Shown here: piece after piece, positions 9,448 through 18,709 of the stretch | How positions within the stretch are numbered: the first letter of the stretch is position 1 | How the letters are laid out: every line of letters starts with the position of its first letter | DNA from: Sulfidibacter corallicola | Lineage (GTDB): Bacteria > Acidobacteriota > Holophagae > Acanthopleuribacterales > Acanthopleuribacteraceae | Direction: 5' to 3' | Assembly (NCBI RefSeq): GCF_017498545.1 | Contig: NZ_CP071793.1 | Span: 5,965,001-6,029,000, forward strand | Length of the DNA stretch: 64,000 bases | Position numbers and translations under genes: made by a program | Notes under the pieces: model-generated | The model's input: only the letters and a program-made list of their open reading frames with translations | Databases searched by the model: none | What the model was told of the DNA's origin: nothing

Positions 9448-10260
9448 ATGACTTGTGCGCTGCTGATCATCGATCCTCAGAATGATTTTTGCGACCCCAC
9501 CGGCGCGCTCTACGTGCCTGGCGCCGAAAACGACATGGAGCGGCTCGGGCGCTTTATCGCCACTTGGCGCCATCGGTTTTCCAGCATTCATGTCACCATG
9601 GACAGCCACCACCACTGGGACATTTCCCATCCGCCTTTCTGGGTGGATGCCGAGGGCAATCATCCCGAGCTCTTTTCACAGATCGGCATCGAGGATTTGA
9701 GTTCCGGTCGTTGGCGCACGGCCCAACCGTCTTGGCAGGAACATGCGGAGCGGTATGTGGCCACATTGCACGATTCCGGTCGTTACCAACTGACGATCTG
9801 GCCGCCTCACTGTCTCCTGGGCAGCACGGGTCACGCCGTGTATCCCTGGCTGTTCGAAGAGTTGAAACAATGGGAATCCGACGTGGGCCGACCGGTCGAT
9901 TTCATCTTGAAAGGCACCAATGTGGGGACCGAACACTACAGCGCGTTACGCGCCGAAGTTCCCGATCCCCAAGATGAGGAGACTTCGCTCAACCGGGCGT
10001 TGATCGAGCGCCTCACCCGAGAAGACATCACGCGCGTCTTTGTGGCCGGAGAGGCCTTGAGCCATTGCTTGGCAAGCACTCTGTTGGATTTGGTAGAAGA
10101 GGTGGATGCGGAAGCGTTTTCGCGGTTTGTGCTTTTGCGGGACTGTACCAGTAGTGTGCCGGGCTTCGAGAAACTGGGCGATGTCTTCCTCGGGAAGATG
10201 CTGCACCGAGGTCTTCGTATCTGCAATACGGACGACTTCGAAGATTCTCTTTTCAAGTAA
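9448..10260 (+). CDS. Isochorismatase-fold cysteine hydrolase, nicotinamidase-like
   Basis: A 270-residue member of the isochorismatase superfamily. The catalytic triad is visible: Asp in LLIIDPQNDF near the start, Lys in FILKGTN, and Cys in EALSHCLAST. A DSHHHWDISHPPFW segment matches the metal-binding D-x-H...H stretch of nicotinamidases, which convert nicotinamide to nicotinate for NAD salvage. At 270 residues it is longer than PncA (about 210), so the substrate could differ. The start at 9448 is preferred over a TTG 15 bp upstream because a G-rich ribosome site (aagggggg) lies just before it. It has its own promoter and palindrome and ends 8 bp from a convergent gene. Confidence 0.8.
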   Translation: MTCALLIIDPQNDFCDPTGALYVPGAENDMERLGRFIATWRHRFSSIHVTMDSHHHWDISHPPFWVDAEGNHPELFSQIGIEDLSSGRWRTAQPSWQEHAERYVATLHDSGRYQLTIWPPHCLLGSTGHAVYPWLFEELKQWESDVGRPVDFILKGTNVGTEHYSALRAEVPDPQDEETSLNRALIERLTREDITRVFVAGEALSHCLASTLLDLVEEVDAEAFSRFVLLRDCTSSVPGFEKLGDVFLGKMLHRGLRICNTDDFEDSLFK

Positions 10261-10268
10261 TCGATAGC

Positions 10269-11012
10269 TCAGAGGGTTTCCAGGAAGCCTTGCCATTTCA
10301 CGTAATGGCTGCCTTGCCAATAGAGCTGATCGCAAGATTCGCAACGGTAAACGGTGTCGTAATGGTCGCGGACACTGGGCGGCAGTCGATGAAGTACCTG
10401 CTCCTTGTCCACATTGGCGATGCGGCCGTTGCAATGGCTGCAACGCACTTGGGTTCCCAGGTAACCTTTCATCGGGTAACGGGAGACCAGCTCGGTGAAT
10501 TGAATGCGCGGATCGGTACTGCGCAACCAATGACCGTATTCGACACGACCCCTCTTCAACAGGCCGATATCTCTGGACAAGGCGATTCGGCGTTCTTTTC
10601 CCGCGATCTCCGCGATGCGTTCGTCACCCAAATCCTCGCGTTGATACAGGGTGTCGAATCCGGACATGCGTAGATAGCGCGCCAGGGTGCCCAGATGGAC
10701 GTCCAGAACGAACCTTGGCCGTTCTCCGGGATGATTTGGGAGCAAGGCATCTTCGGGAAACCCGGATGGGATGGCGTCGCAACCAAAGACCTCGACGACG
10801 TCGCCCTCGAATAACTGGTAACCGAAGTCGACGGGCCGGCCGTTGACCACAATGGCACAAACCTCCGGGTGGGGAGGCCCGATCGCCTCGATGGCGTCTT
10901 TGACCGAAGGATGTTCCTGGAAGGAGTAGGACATACGCGCAGGTGTCGTTCCTTTCGGCAGAAAGTCCCGAACACTCCCGGAAAATGTGAAAAAAGCGTT
11001 GTTCGTTCCCAT
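10269..11012 (-). CDS. Mut7-C RNase-domain protein with N-terminal ubiquitin-like fold
   Basis: A 247-residue protein. Residues about 25-85 look like the ubiquitin/MoaD-like module often fused to Mut7-C (AIVVNGRPVDFGYQLFEGD). The rest is the Mut7-C domain: FVLDVHLGTLARYLRMSGFD, then the LSRDIGLLKRG strand typical of PIN-like nucleases, and a zinc ribbon (CSHCNGR and CESCDQLYW). Family members are putative RNases and are often misnamed as PilT-like; the true substrate is unknown. Convergent with the hydrolase gene, so the two are not co-transcribed. Confidence 0.85.
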   Translation of the reverse strand: MGTNNAFFTFSGSVRDFLPKGTTPARMSYSFQEHPSVKDAIEAIGPPHPEVCAIVVNGRPVDFGYQLFEGDVVEVFGCDAIPSGFPEDALLPNHPGERPRFVLDVHLGTLARYLRMSGFDTLYQREDLGDERIAEIAGKERRIALSRDIGLLKRGRVEYGHWLRSTDPRIQFTELVSRYPMKGYLGTQVRCSHCNGRIANVDKEQVLHRLPPSVRDHYDTVYRCESCDQLYWQGSHYVKWQGFLETL

Positions 11013-11144
11013 GGCCCATCCAAAGAACGCGGTTCGCGGTCCTGTGATCAGTCTAGTTCAAACAGGCATGAGAATGAAGGCGGCATAATGTTCCAAAGCC
11101 GACTCGGCGACCACTGCGACGCGTGGCGATGGGAGACACAATGC

Positions 11145-11176
11145 AAAAAGGCCCGGAGTTCCTGGAACCCGGGCCT
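11145..11176 (-). terminator. Terminator of the collagenase gene
   Basis: Arms aggcccgg (11149-11156) and ccgggcct (11169-11176) form the stem, with extra pairing in the loop. On the minus strand the stem is followed by TTTTT. It lies about 50 bp after the collagenase stop codon. Confidence 0.85.
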
Positions 11177-11223
11177 CCATTGGTCGGTACACCACCCCAT
11201 CAGAGGGGGGGATGCGTTTCCGG

Positions 11224-14200
11224 TTATTCGGCCAGCAGGCCTGGGATCATCCAGTTCACCGACTGAAGCAGGAGTTCCTCACGCGCGAGTTCAGACAGAT
11301 GACCGAACGGCATGGTGAAGTAGACCACGCGGAACCCGTCTTCGACGGTGAAGATCGCGGTACCGCTCGAACGATTTTGCCCGTAATAGCCGTCGTACGC
11401 GTAACAGGCTTTTGCGGGCGGCTGGATATCCACCTCGCTTTGGTACCAAACATTGTCGAGCGACAGCCAATAGGGCGTGTCGAGGATGCCGCCGTCGATC
11501 GGCACGATTCCCGGCACGCGCCCGCCATGCGCGACATGCGTGGCGTGGAGGTAATCCCGGAACAGAGGTGTGTCGTCGAGGTAGAGCGATGCATAGGCAC
11601 CCGAAAGAACCAAGTTTCCGCCCCGGCTCAAGTAGTTTCGGATCATGTCGCGCTGGGATGCATCGAAGTGGTTGCCCTGATCGGGGTGGTAGTAGCCCAA
11701 AGACCAGATGACCATCCCGCCGAGATAGGGGCTCAGGTCGGTGACGGGACCTTGGGAGCGGATCTCCCAGACCTCGTATTCGATTTCGTTGCTGTCGAGA
11801 ATTGTCGCGAAACTTTGGAGATAGCTGTCGTTGCCGTAGGTGGAGTCGTTGACTAACAAGATCCGTTGACTGTCGCCATGGCCTTCCTGAGCCTGGGCAT
11901 AGGCGATATCCGAATAGTTGGACAAAGAGCCGGATTGGCTGATGGCGCGAATCGAGTAGTAATACCACTCACCTGGAATCAGATCACCATCCAAATAGTG
12001 GGTCGAGCTGATGGGCTCCTGATTGATGCGCGTCCAGCCGACCGAGGGGGTGGAGCGATAGATGACGAATCCTGCGAGGGTGGGATCGCTCTGATTGGGG
12101 TCGTCGCCGGTTCGCCAGGTGACCTGAATGCCTGTCGATCCCGAAGTGGCTGTGACGTTGACGGGCGTAGCCGGTAGGCCACCACCGTCGCCGCCGTCGG
12201 AACCATCGCCACCATCACCACCGTCGGAGCCGTCACCGCCATCACCACCGTCGGAACCATCGCCACCATCACCACCGTCGGAGCCGTCACCGCCGTCGTC
12301 TCTAGCACTTGCCGATGTGCTGTTGGAGGGATTGGATTCATTGCCGGCGAAGTCCTGCGCAATCACCTGGTAGTAGTAGGTTTGGCCAGGAGTGACCGCT
12401 GTGTCGGTTGCGGTGGTCGCATCGGCGTTTAATTCGGCGATGGCCGAGAAAGGGCCTTCGGCATGTTCGGACCGATGTAGGGTGTACCCCGAGAGGTCGG
12501 GCTCGGTATTCGCGTTCCAGCTCAGCGCGATGGCGCCGATTTCACCCGAGGCGCGTAAGCCGGTGGGAGCCGAGGGCGGTGTATTGTCGGTCGAGCCTTC
12601 GGTGCTGAACGGGCCTTCGATGACGCAGGTGGCTGTCACGTGGTTTCCGCTGCGATTCAGGCTGCCGAACCAGGATACGGCGGAGATGAAGTTGTTGCCC
12701 AAGGGATTCAGCGCCGCCAAGGCATCGTCCATGCTCTGTTCGAATTGATCCCGAGTCGCCCCTTCCGATTGTTGGATGTTCTTGGTCAGGGTGAAGGAAG
12801 CTTGATAACGACCTTTCCACGTCCGGAATTGGGTCATCTGAGCTTGCACGGTGCTGCCGAGAATGGATTCGATGTCGCCGGCGTTGTCGGCCGGGAGACT
12901 GTCGGGCGTGCGTGCCGTAGGGACGTCCTCGGCGAACAGGCCGCTCCCGTCCTGGAGCGCCGCGATCTGTGTATCGAGGTATTGGGTGTATCCCTGTTGC
13001 AACGAGGCGTCGTTGGCCATGCGCAGATATATCGCATCGACCTTGGCGGCCTGGTTGCTGCGAACTCCGTCGAGCAGTTCGGCCAGGAGGTCCGGTTGCT
13101 CGGCATCCAGGTAGGTGAACAGGTAACCCGAATACCGATAGAAGTCGAAACCGGAACTGTAGGTGGCCCGCACGATCTCGGCCACGGTCATGCGCCGGCT
13201 GTCTCCGGCAATGTGCTCCGCATAGATGCGACGGGGGAGCACCTCGTGTTCGCGGGTGCTGCCGGCCAGGAATTCAGCCAGCCCCTCCGCGTACCAGGTC
13301 AGGCGATCGCCCTGATAGATTTCCCCTTCACCGAAGCTGGGAACCACGACGTAGCGACCGTCCAGATAGTGGACGTACTCGTGGCGGAGCAATTCTTCCA
13401 GAGTCAGATAGGATTGATCGGGCGTGCGATCGTAGGTGAAAAGGGTTGCCCAATTCTCGATGTAGATACCGCCGTTGTTGGTGTCCGTGCCGTAAAGGAA
13501 CGGCTGGAACTTTTGGTAGTCGTCGGGGGAGGCGTAGATGACAAGGGTGGCGTTCTCGTTGGTGTCGCCGGGGGTTTCCTCCAGGAAGGTGGTCTTGCGG
13601 AAGAATTGCGCTTCCACTTCCTGCATGGCGTCGTAGAGTTGCGCCGCCTTGGCGTAGGAGATCGCGGTCTTGAACGTGACGCGTCCTTCGTCGAATACGA
13701 AGGTATTTGGGAGCGCCAGAGCGTGGACCTCGGCCTTGATCGCGTCCAAATCGAGTTGGGTGCCGTCGGAAAGAGTGGCTTCGTAATACCAGGACAAGTA
13801 GTTCAGGGCGTTGAACCAGGGACCGGAATGGACTTCCTGGTTGTAATAGGCCTGACTGAGAATGGCGTGAGCGCGTTGCGAGGTTTTGGGTTCCAGCACG
13901 CTGAAGTTACCCAGCGCGTAAAGGGAGTTGTTGACGATGGCCTCGGTATTCTCGTCGTATTGTGTCTGTAGGGCATAGTCCTGCACGAGATTCAGAAAAC
14001 GGTCGTCCAGAAGGCGGTACCAGGGGCTGTTTTCGCCGTGGGTTCCGTTGTAGATGCCGGGTTGCCGAGCCAGCGTCGAAAAGAGATTGAAGGCCGCTTG
14101 GCGTTCTCTGTACTCCTTGGCGAGATCGGGGTTGTCGCGAAACCGGGTCAACATCCAGTACACCGTATCGATTACGCGGTGACTGCCGCCGTTGCTGTCG

Positions 14201-14835
14201 ATGGAAACGGACCATTGCATCCGCAACGCGGACATGGCCGAAGTTTCGTTTCTGAACGCACCTTGCGCGGCAACACGGTCAGTGGCCGTCTGCAGCACGG
14301 GAAACAGGTCGGACGGATAGGTGAGATCGTCCTCGTACCATTCGTGGAACAGGGCGATTTGCTGGAAATACATCAGCCGCTCGATGCGAACCGCATTCTC
14401 GGGAAGCCGATGGGCTTCGTTTTGGGTCAGTTGGGCGACGGCCTCCAAGCGATCGTTCGATAGTGCACGGGCCGTTTCGGCGTTGAAGGTCCACAGCACG
14501 TCGAGGCACGATTGATCGGCGTCCGCCACGGCATCGGCGAAGGCTTGACCGGATAGGTTGCCCCACTCGTACGCGGAACAGGGACTGGAAGCTTTGGCGC
14601 GCAGGGGCGTGTGGTGCAGGGGGATCCGGTCCTGAGTCTCCCTGGAGGTCCACGCGGGGCGGGGTGGATGGGTTTTGTGGTGAGGCAGCGAGACGCGTTC
14701 GGCGCAAAACGCCGGACGATGTTGAACGCGGCCGCGAGGGGCGAGGTCGGTGGGACGACTGGAGGCGGAAAATGCCGGAAGGGCGGTGAGTGCCATCAAA
14801 ACGCAGATAGAAATGCTGGCCAAAAAGCGAGTCAT
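11224..14835 (-). CDS. Secreted M9-family collagenase with Fn3 and GATase-like C-terminal modules
   Basis: A 1203-residue exported zinc protease. A signal peptide (ends ALPAFSA) is followed by an activator-type helical region (about 80-390) and the peptidase domain. Zinc ligands are H485-E-Y-V-H489 and E517 (WYAEGLAEF), the 28-residue spacing known from clostridial ColG. M9 enzymes cut triple-helical collagen. After residue 700 come an Fn3 domain, an Asp/Gly/Ser linker of four 9-residue repeats, a second Fn3 domain and a C-terminal 220-residue domain resembling class I glutamine-amidotransferase/ThuA folds (ILLVNDSTYG, GGMVIWSLGYYHPD), an uncommon addition. A gaggag ribosome site supports the start. 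The next genes on the strand break down hydroxyproline, collagen's signature amino acid. Confidence 0.93.
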   Translation of the reverse strand: MTRFLASISICVLMALTALPAFSASSRPTDLAPRGRVQHRPAFCAERVSLPHHKTHPPRPAWTSRETQDRIPLHHTPLRAKASSPCSAYEWGNLSGQAFADAVADADQSCLDVLWTFNAETARALSNDRLEAVAQLTQNEAHRLPENAVRIERLMYFQQIALFHEWYEDDLTYPSDLFPVLQTATDRVAAQGAFRNETSAMSALRMQWSVSIDSNGGSHRVIDTVYWMLTRFRDNPDLAKEYRERQAAFNLFSTLARQPGIYNGTHGENSPWYRLLDDRFLNLVQDYALQTQYDENTEAIVNNSLYALGNFSVLEPKTSQRAHAILSQAYYNQEVHSGPWFNALNYLSWYYEATLSDGTQLDLDAIKAEVHALALPNTFVFDEGRVTFKTAISYAKAAQLYDAMQEVEAQFFRKTTFLEETPGDTNENATLVIYASPDDYQKFQPFLYGTDTNNGGIYIENWATLFTYDRTPDQSYLTLEELLRHEYVHYLDGRYVVVPSFGEGEIYQGDRLTWYAEGLAEFLAGSTREHEVLPRRIYAEHIAGDSRRMTVAEIVRATYSSGFDFYRYSGYLFTYLDAEQPDLLAELLDGVRSNQAAKVDAIYLRMANDASLQQGYTQYLDTQIAALQDGSGLFAEDVPTARTPDSLPADNAGDIESILGSTVQAQMTQFRTWKGRYQASFTLTKNIQQSEGATRDQFEQSMDDALAALNPLGNNFISAVSWFGSLNRSGNHVTATCVIEGPFSTEGSTDNTPPSAPTGLRASGEIGAIALSWNANTEPDLSGYTLHRSEHAEGPFSAIAELNADATTATDTAVTPGQTYYYQVIAQDFAGNESNPSNSTSASARDDGGDGSDGGDGGDGSDGGDGGDGSDGGDGGDGSDGGDGGGLPATPVNVTATSGSTGIQVTWRTGDDPNQSDPTLAGFVIYRSTPSVGWTRINQEPISSTHYLDGDLIPGEWYYYSIRAISQSGSLSNYSDIAYAQAQEGHGDSQRILLVNDSTYGNDSYLQSFATILDSNEIEYEVWEIRSQGPVTDLSPYLGGMVIWSLGYYHPDQGNHFDASQRDMIRNYLSRGGNLVLSGAYASLYLDDTPLFRDYLHATHVAHGGRVPGIVPIDGGILDTPYWLSLDNVWYQSEVDIQPPAKACYAYDGYYGQNRSSGTAIFTVEDGFRVVYFTMPFGHLSELAREELLLQSVNWMIPGLLAE
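12182..12297 (-). repeat. In-gene tandem repeat encoding a Gly/Asp/Ser linker
   Basis: Four 27-bp units, each encoding GGDGSDGGD, lie inside the collagenase gene between the two Fn3 domains. Codon use alternates between units, giving a 54-bp higher-order period. The acidic linker may bind calcium or simply be flexible. Repeats of this kind often vary in copy number between strains. Confidence 0.85.
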
Positions 14836-14880
14836 GTCTGATCTCTCCTCTATTGAAAAACTTGGTAGAGGCAGATATGA

Positions 14881-14909
14881 AGAATATTCTACTGATATAT
14901 TAATGTAAA
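14881..14909 (-). promoter_or_regulatory. Collagenase promoter with palindrome-related operator
   Basis: On the minus strand, -35 TTTACA (14909-14904), a 17-bp spacer and -10 TATTCT (14886-14881) sit about 45 bp before the collagenase start. The spacer carries ctactgatatattaatg (14889-14905), which matches the perfect palindrome in the deaminase-gene promoter (22571-22587) at 14 of 17 positions and lies in nearly the same place relative to -35 and -10. Confidence 0.68.
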
Positions 14910-15763
14910 TGGATTGTAATGCTTGGGCTCCGGTTTTGTAAAACCTTTTCTTGGTTATCTTCGCTCCGGTGTGATCCAGCTCTAGTTCGAGGTTCCTATC
15001 GAGTGCACCCTCAAAACCTAAATCACCACGACGCTGCGCTCAACGCGTTTTGTTAGAGTGGTTTGGAAGTGCGAGGTATGGCGCGTGCAACCTCGTGGGC
15101 CACGCCTTTCCCCGAAAGGATCGCCTATGGAACCGGAGACAGGTGATGTCATCCGTGAGGAAATGTAAAAAATCAGGTATATGCGTGCGAACGCACTTGC
15201 TGAGCCGGTGAGATTTTGGATCGAGTGCATGATTCTCCATGATGACGAATCTCACCGTCAAACACGCATTGGTTATCCTTGTGTGCTATCCCACGTTTTG
15301 AAGAATTCGAGGTTGGCCAACCCTGGGTTTCGAATCTTGCGACATGAAAGTCGTGTTTTTCAAACTGGTTCGCAATACCTTGGAAATAAGCGAGGTAACA
15401 ACTTTTCGCGATGGGCTTAACAGCCGTGTAGGTCCGCTTGGTGAAAAAAAGTTGGTGACGTTAAAAAACTTGATGAGCCATTTTCCCTTCGGGTTACGAA
15501 GGTATAGGTAAGGATACCTGCAACTACCCGACAACCTCGGATCTCGCGCTTGAGACAAGCAGCCATGCAAATGCAGAACGCGAAGTACCAAATCGTCACC
15601 GGAAACGATCGTCACCCGTTTGTGGCGCTACCGTTCCCTGAAGCTCCTATCCCTGCCATTGGGTGATGCACCCAAAAACCCGAACCGAGTTCGAAGGCCG
15701 AAGGTGAACTTTGGGCTTCGGGCCGTCCAGCGAACTTTGACGACGTCTTTATTGGGGGGTTAT
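14910..15763. other. Intergenic stretch without a convincing gene
   Basis: About 850 bp of mixed composition, AT-richer than its surroundings near 14,870-14,930 and 15,280-15,480. Open frames exist on both strands (for example 15,018-15,261 and 15,286-15,615) but overlap one another, lack good ribosome sites and look like no known protein. It may hold decayed sequence. Only the collagenase promoter at its left edge is supported. Confidence 0.6.
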
Positions 15764-16042
15764 ATGAGTTTGTCGCAACTGGCTCACGAACTCATGGTCT
15801 TTCGGCAGAATCGCGATTTGGTGGAACCGTCCCGTGTGCACCTTCTCAGTCGGTGCCAGGCTTGGATCGATGCGGCGGATCCCTGTTGGAAAAACGAGTC
15901 GCTCCTGGCCGACCAGTTGGCGTGGTTACTCGCCAATCGGTTCAAGGCTGCATCTCACATCGTGGCCGCGATTTCGATCGGCAACGGCGTGGGAATGACC
16001 CTCGAGGGTTCTCGAAGTCATCTCCATACGGCAAGGTGTTAG
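15764..16042 (+). CDS. Small hypothetical protein, 92 residues
   Basis: An ATG at 15764 follows a G-rich ribosome site (ttggggggttat). The predicted protein is mostly helical (SQLAHELMVFRQNRDLVEP, LLADQLAWLLANRF) and soluble, with three cysteines. I do not recognise the family. The last 20 residues look less protein-like, so it may be a truncated remnant of a longer gene. It is convergent with the hydroxyproline cluster and isolated on its strand. Confidence 0.4.
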   Translation: MSLSQLAHELMVFRQNRDLVEPSRVHLLSRCQAWIDAADPCWKNESLLADQLAWLLANRFKAASHIVAAISIGNGVGMTLEGSRSHLHTARC

Positions 16043-16153
16043 GGCGATCAGTACCAGCTTGACGGGAGTCGGAAAAGTCGTTATCGATCCCGACCAAAAG
16101 GCCTAGACCCTCGCTGTTCGGAATGAATCGCCACCTTTTGGTCTCGCCTGCAT

Positions 16154-17419
16154 TTATGCCGAAAAGCGCTCCACGGAAAGGTCGGCCAAAGACTGGGCGG
16201 AGGTTGCCTGTACCGATTGCTCGGCGGCGATTTCGCTGATGATCTTGCCCGTGATGGGTGCCAGCGTAATGCCGATCATCGCGTGGCCGGTGGCGACCAA
16301 CAAATTATCGAACCTATCGCTGCGCCCGATCATCGGCAGGCCGTCCGGCGTGCAGGGGCGAAACCCGGACCAGATTTGGCCGCGCGACACCGATTCGGCC
16401 CGAAAATCGGGAAAATAGGTCGGCGCCGCCTTGAGTATGGAGGCCACGCGCTTGCGATTGATGCTGGGGTCGAGGCCTGCTAGTTCCAGGGTGCCGGCGA
16501 AGCGAATCTGATTTTCCAGCGGGGTGACCGTGGCTTTCGCCTCGGCCAGGATCATGGGAATTCGCGGTGAAACGGTGGGACCGGGAAGCGTGATGCTGTA
16601 GCCTTTTGCCGCTTGAACCGGCAATTTCAGACCGAGCGTCCTCGCGATCAAGGGTGACCAGGACCCACCGGCCAAGAGGATTTGGTCGGCGGTGAAATCG
16701 CCTTGGTTGGTGCGCACGGCGACAATTTTCCCCTGCTCTTCGACGAGTTCGGTCACTTCGGTTTGCGTGTGGATCGTCGTTTGTCCCTTTTGCTTCAATT
16801 TGGCGGCAAGAGCGGTGACGAATCGGCCGGGGTCCAGGTGGGCGTCCTGTGGATAGTAAACGCCGCCGATGATGCCATCCGGCACGTGCGGCTCGAGCGC
16901 ACGCAGGGCCTCCTGGTCCAATTCCTCCACGGGCATGCCCATGCCTCGCGCCAAGTTGGCGCCCTTGAGGCAGTCCTGGCGACCCTTTTCCTTGGCGAAG
17001 AGCATCAGGAGACCTTCTTTGCGGTAACCGAAAGAGAGATCGTCGATGGCGGCCAATTCGTCGAACAGGGGCAGGCTCGCCTGGATCAACTCGTGGATGA
17101 TGGGCATGGAGCGGCGCATCCGCGATTCGGAACAGGCCGACCGGAAACGCCAGATCCAGGAGATCAAATCGGAACTCAGACGGGGTTTGATGTAAAACGG
17201 GCTGGACGAATTGAATAGCCATTTCAGGCCCTGGCTGATCACACCCGGCGCGGCCAGGGGCACCACGTGGCTGGGCACGATCAAACCCGCGTTGCCGTGA
17301 GAGCAGGCGCCGCCCACCTCGCTTTTCTCCAGCACGGTGACGGAAAATCCGGCTTGATTCAAATAGTGCGCGGAGCAGATGCCAATGGCGCCGCCGCCAA
17401 CGATCAACACATCCGACAT
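16154..17419 (-). CDS. FAD-dependent D-amino acid dehydrogenase, probable D-hydroxyproline dehydrogenase
   Basis: A 421-residue DadA-type flavoprotein. The N-terminus has the FAD-binding fold (DVLIVGGGAIGICSAHYL), and the C-terminus has the second FAD contact (TPDGLPMIGR and LLVATGHAMIGITLAP). The start at 17419 is chosen over an upstream one because gggagg lies just before it and the FAD motif should begin the protein. Next to a hydroxyproline epimerase, the expected reaction is oxidation of cis-4-hydroxy-D-proline to pyrroline-4-hydroxy-2-carboxylate. General D-amino acid dehydrogenase activity is the alternative. It is the last gene of the minus-strand run that starts with the aldehyde dehydrogenase. 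Confidence 0.85.
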   Translation of the reverse strand: MSDVLIVGGGAIGICSAHYLNQAGFSVTVLEKSEVGGACSHGNAGLIVPSHVVPLAAPGVISQGLKWLFNSSSPFYIKPRLSSDLISWIWRFRSACSESRMRRSMPIIHELIQASLPLFDELAAIDDLSFGYRKEGLLMLFAKEKGRQDCLKGANLARGMGMPVEELDQEALRALEPHVPDGIIGGVYYPQDAHLDPGRFVTALAAKLKQKGQTTIHTQTEVTELVEEQGKIVAVRTNQGDFTADQILLAGGSWSPLIARTLGLKLPVQAAKGYSITLPGPTVSPRIPMILAEAKATVTPLENQIRFAGTLELAGLDPSINRKRVASILKAAPTYFPDFRAESVSRGQIWSGFRPCTPDGLPMIGRSDRFDNLLVATGHAMIGITLAPITGKIISEIAAEQSVQATSAQSLADLSVERFSA

Positions 17420-17503
17420 GGTGCCTCCCGATCCTGTTTGCTGAGACTGACGTATTCGCGAGAGAGAAGAGTGGGGCACCCACACGCGGGGCACCCGCTT
17501 GTT

Positions 17504-18505
17504 TCAGAGTACCTGGAATCCGTGCGCGAAGGGGTCCTCGTCATCCACGAAGATCGAGTTGATCCCCGTGACGCGGGCCCAGCCCTCGATGCTGGGAATG
17601 ATCGCGTCGTACGAGCCCACGCGTGCCTGACCTTCGACCCGGGCTCGGAACAGACTGCCGATCACGCTCTCGTGCACGAAACTGTCGCCGACGGCGAGCT
17701 TGCCGCGTGCCGCCAATTGGGCTACGCGCGCCGAAGTGCCCGTTCCGCAGGGAGAACGGTCGATCGCCTTGTCACCGTAGAACACCGCGTTGCGGGCGTC
17801 CGCTTCGGGATGGCGTGCCTCGCCCGTCCACTGGATGTGACTGAGGCCGCGAATCGTTTCGTTTTCGGGATGGTCGAAGGTGTAGCGATCGTTCATGGCC
17901 TGGCGTAACTTGGGGCTGATACGCACCAAATCGCCGACGCTGAACGCCTTCATGCCGGCGTAGTTTTCCTGGGGTTCGACGATCGCGTAGAAATTGCCGC
18001 CGTAGGCGACGTCCAGCTTGAGCGGGCCCAATTCGGGACAGTCCACTTCCAAGTCGGTGGAATGGAGGAACGAGGGCACGTTGGTGATGCGAACCGCGCT
18101 GATGCGATCGCCTTCCTTGCGGTAGTGCGCCTCCACCAGACCCGCGGGAGTGTCGAGTTTCAGGACGCCCGGCGTTTTGGGGGTGACCAGGCCCTGCTCC
18201 AAGATCACCGTGACGGTGCCGATGGTACCGTGCCCGCACATGGGCAGGCATCCGCTGGTTTCGATGAACAGGAAAGCGATGTCGCAATCCGGTCGGGTCG
18301 GCGGATAGAGAATGGTGCCCGACATCATGTCGTGGCCGCGGGGTTCGAACATGAGTGCCGTACGAATCCAATCGTATCGGGAGAGAAAATCCTGGCGGCG
18401 CGCGCTCATGGTGTCGCCTTCGAGAAAAGGTCCTCCGCCGGCGACGACCCGAACCGGGTTCCCGCAGGTGTGGGCGTCGATGCAGAGAAAGGTGTGCTTG
18501 GCCAT
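17504..18505 (-). CDS. 4-hydroxyproline 2-epimerase (proline racemase family)
   Basis: A 333-residue proline racemase family protein. Both catalytic cysteines are present: C90 (CLPMCGHGT) and C253 (DRSPCGTGTSAR). Two cysteines mark a racemase/epimerase, whereas trans-3-hydroxyproline dehydratases carry Thr at the second site. The reaction would be trans-4-hydroxy-L-proline to cis-4-hydroxy-D-proline, the first catabolic step. The start at 18505 has an aaagga ribosome site and fits the family length; a longer frame upstream is not protein-like. It lies 84 bp before the dehydrogenase that uses its product. Confidence 0.92.
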   Translation of the reverse strand: MAKHTFLCIDAHTCGNPVRVVAGGGPFLEGDTMSARRQDFLSRYDWIRTALMFEPRGHDMMSGTILYPPTRPDCDIAFLFIETSGCLPMCGHGTIGTVTVILEQGLVTPKTPGVLKLDTPAGLVEAHYRKEGDRISAVRITNVPSFLHSTDLEVDCPELGPLKLDVAYGGNFYAIVEPQENYAGMKAFSVGDLVRISPKLRQAMNDRYTFDHPENETIRGLSHIQWTGEARHPEADARNAVFYGDKAIDRSPCGTGTSARVAQLAARGKLAVGDSFVHESVIGSLFRARVEGQARVGSYDAIIPSIEGWARVTGINSIFVDDEDPFAHGFQVL

Positions 18506-18709
18506 GGTCGATCCTTTCGTGCGGCGAGCCACGACGAGGCCGTCCGATCGAGTACGGGACCCACCGTCCGGAGACGGACGGCGCCCCTGGTGTTCCTCGA
18601 TCGGAAACCGCTCCACGTGTGGTCGCCACGCTTGGCGTGAAGTTGCGAAAGCTTCGGTGGGAGTCAGGTTCCCTGGGATTGGGAATAGGCCGATGGAATG
18701 CGACGCGCC

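Noticed and set aside
12182..12297. Short regular repeats considered as a CRISPR array
   Set aside because: There are no unique spacers. The repeats are in frame and encode a Gly/Asp/Ser linker.
12640..13971. Plus-strand frame (443 codons) inside the collagenase gene
   Set aside because: It lies opposite a well-supported M9 peptidase and shows no domain.
15018..15615. Several short open frames between the collagenase and the small hypothetical gene
   Set aside because: They overlap on both strands, lack ribosome sites and have no recognisable sequence.
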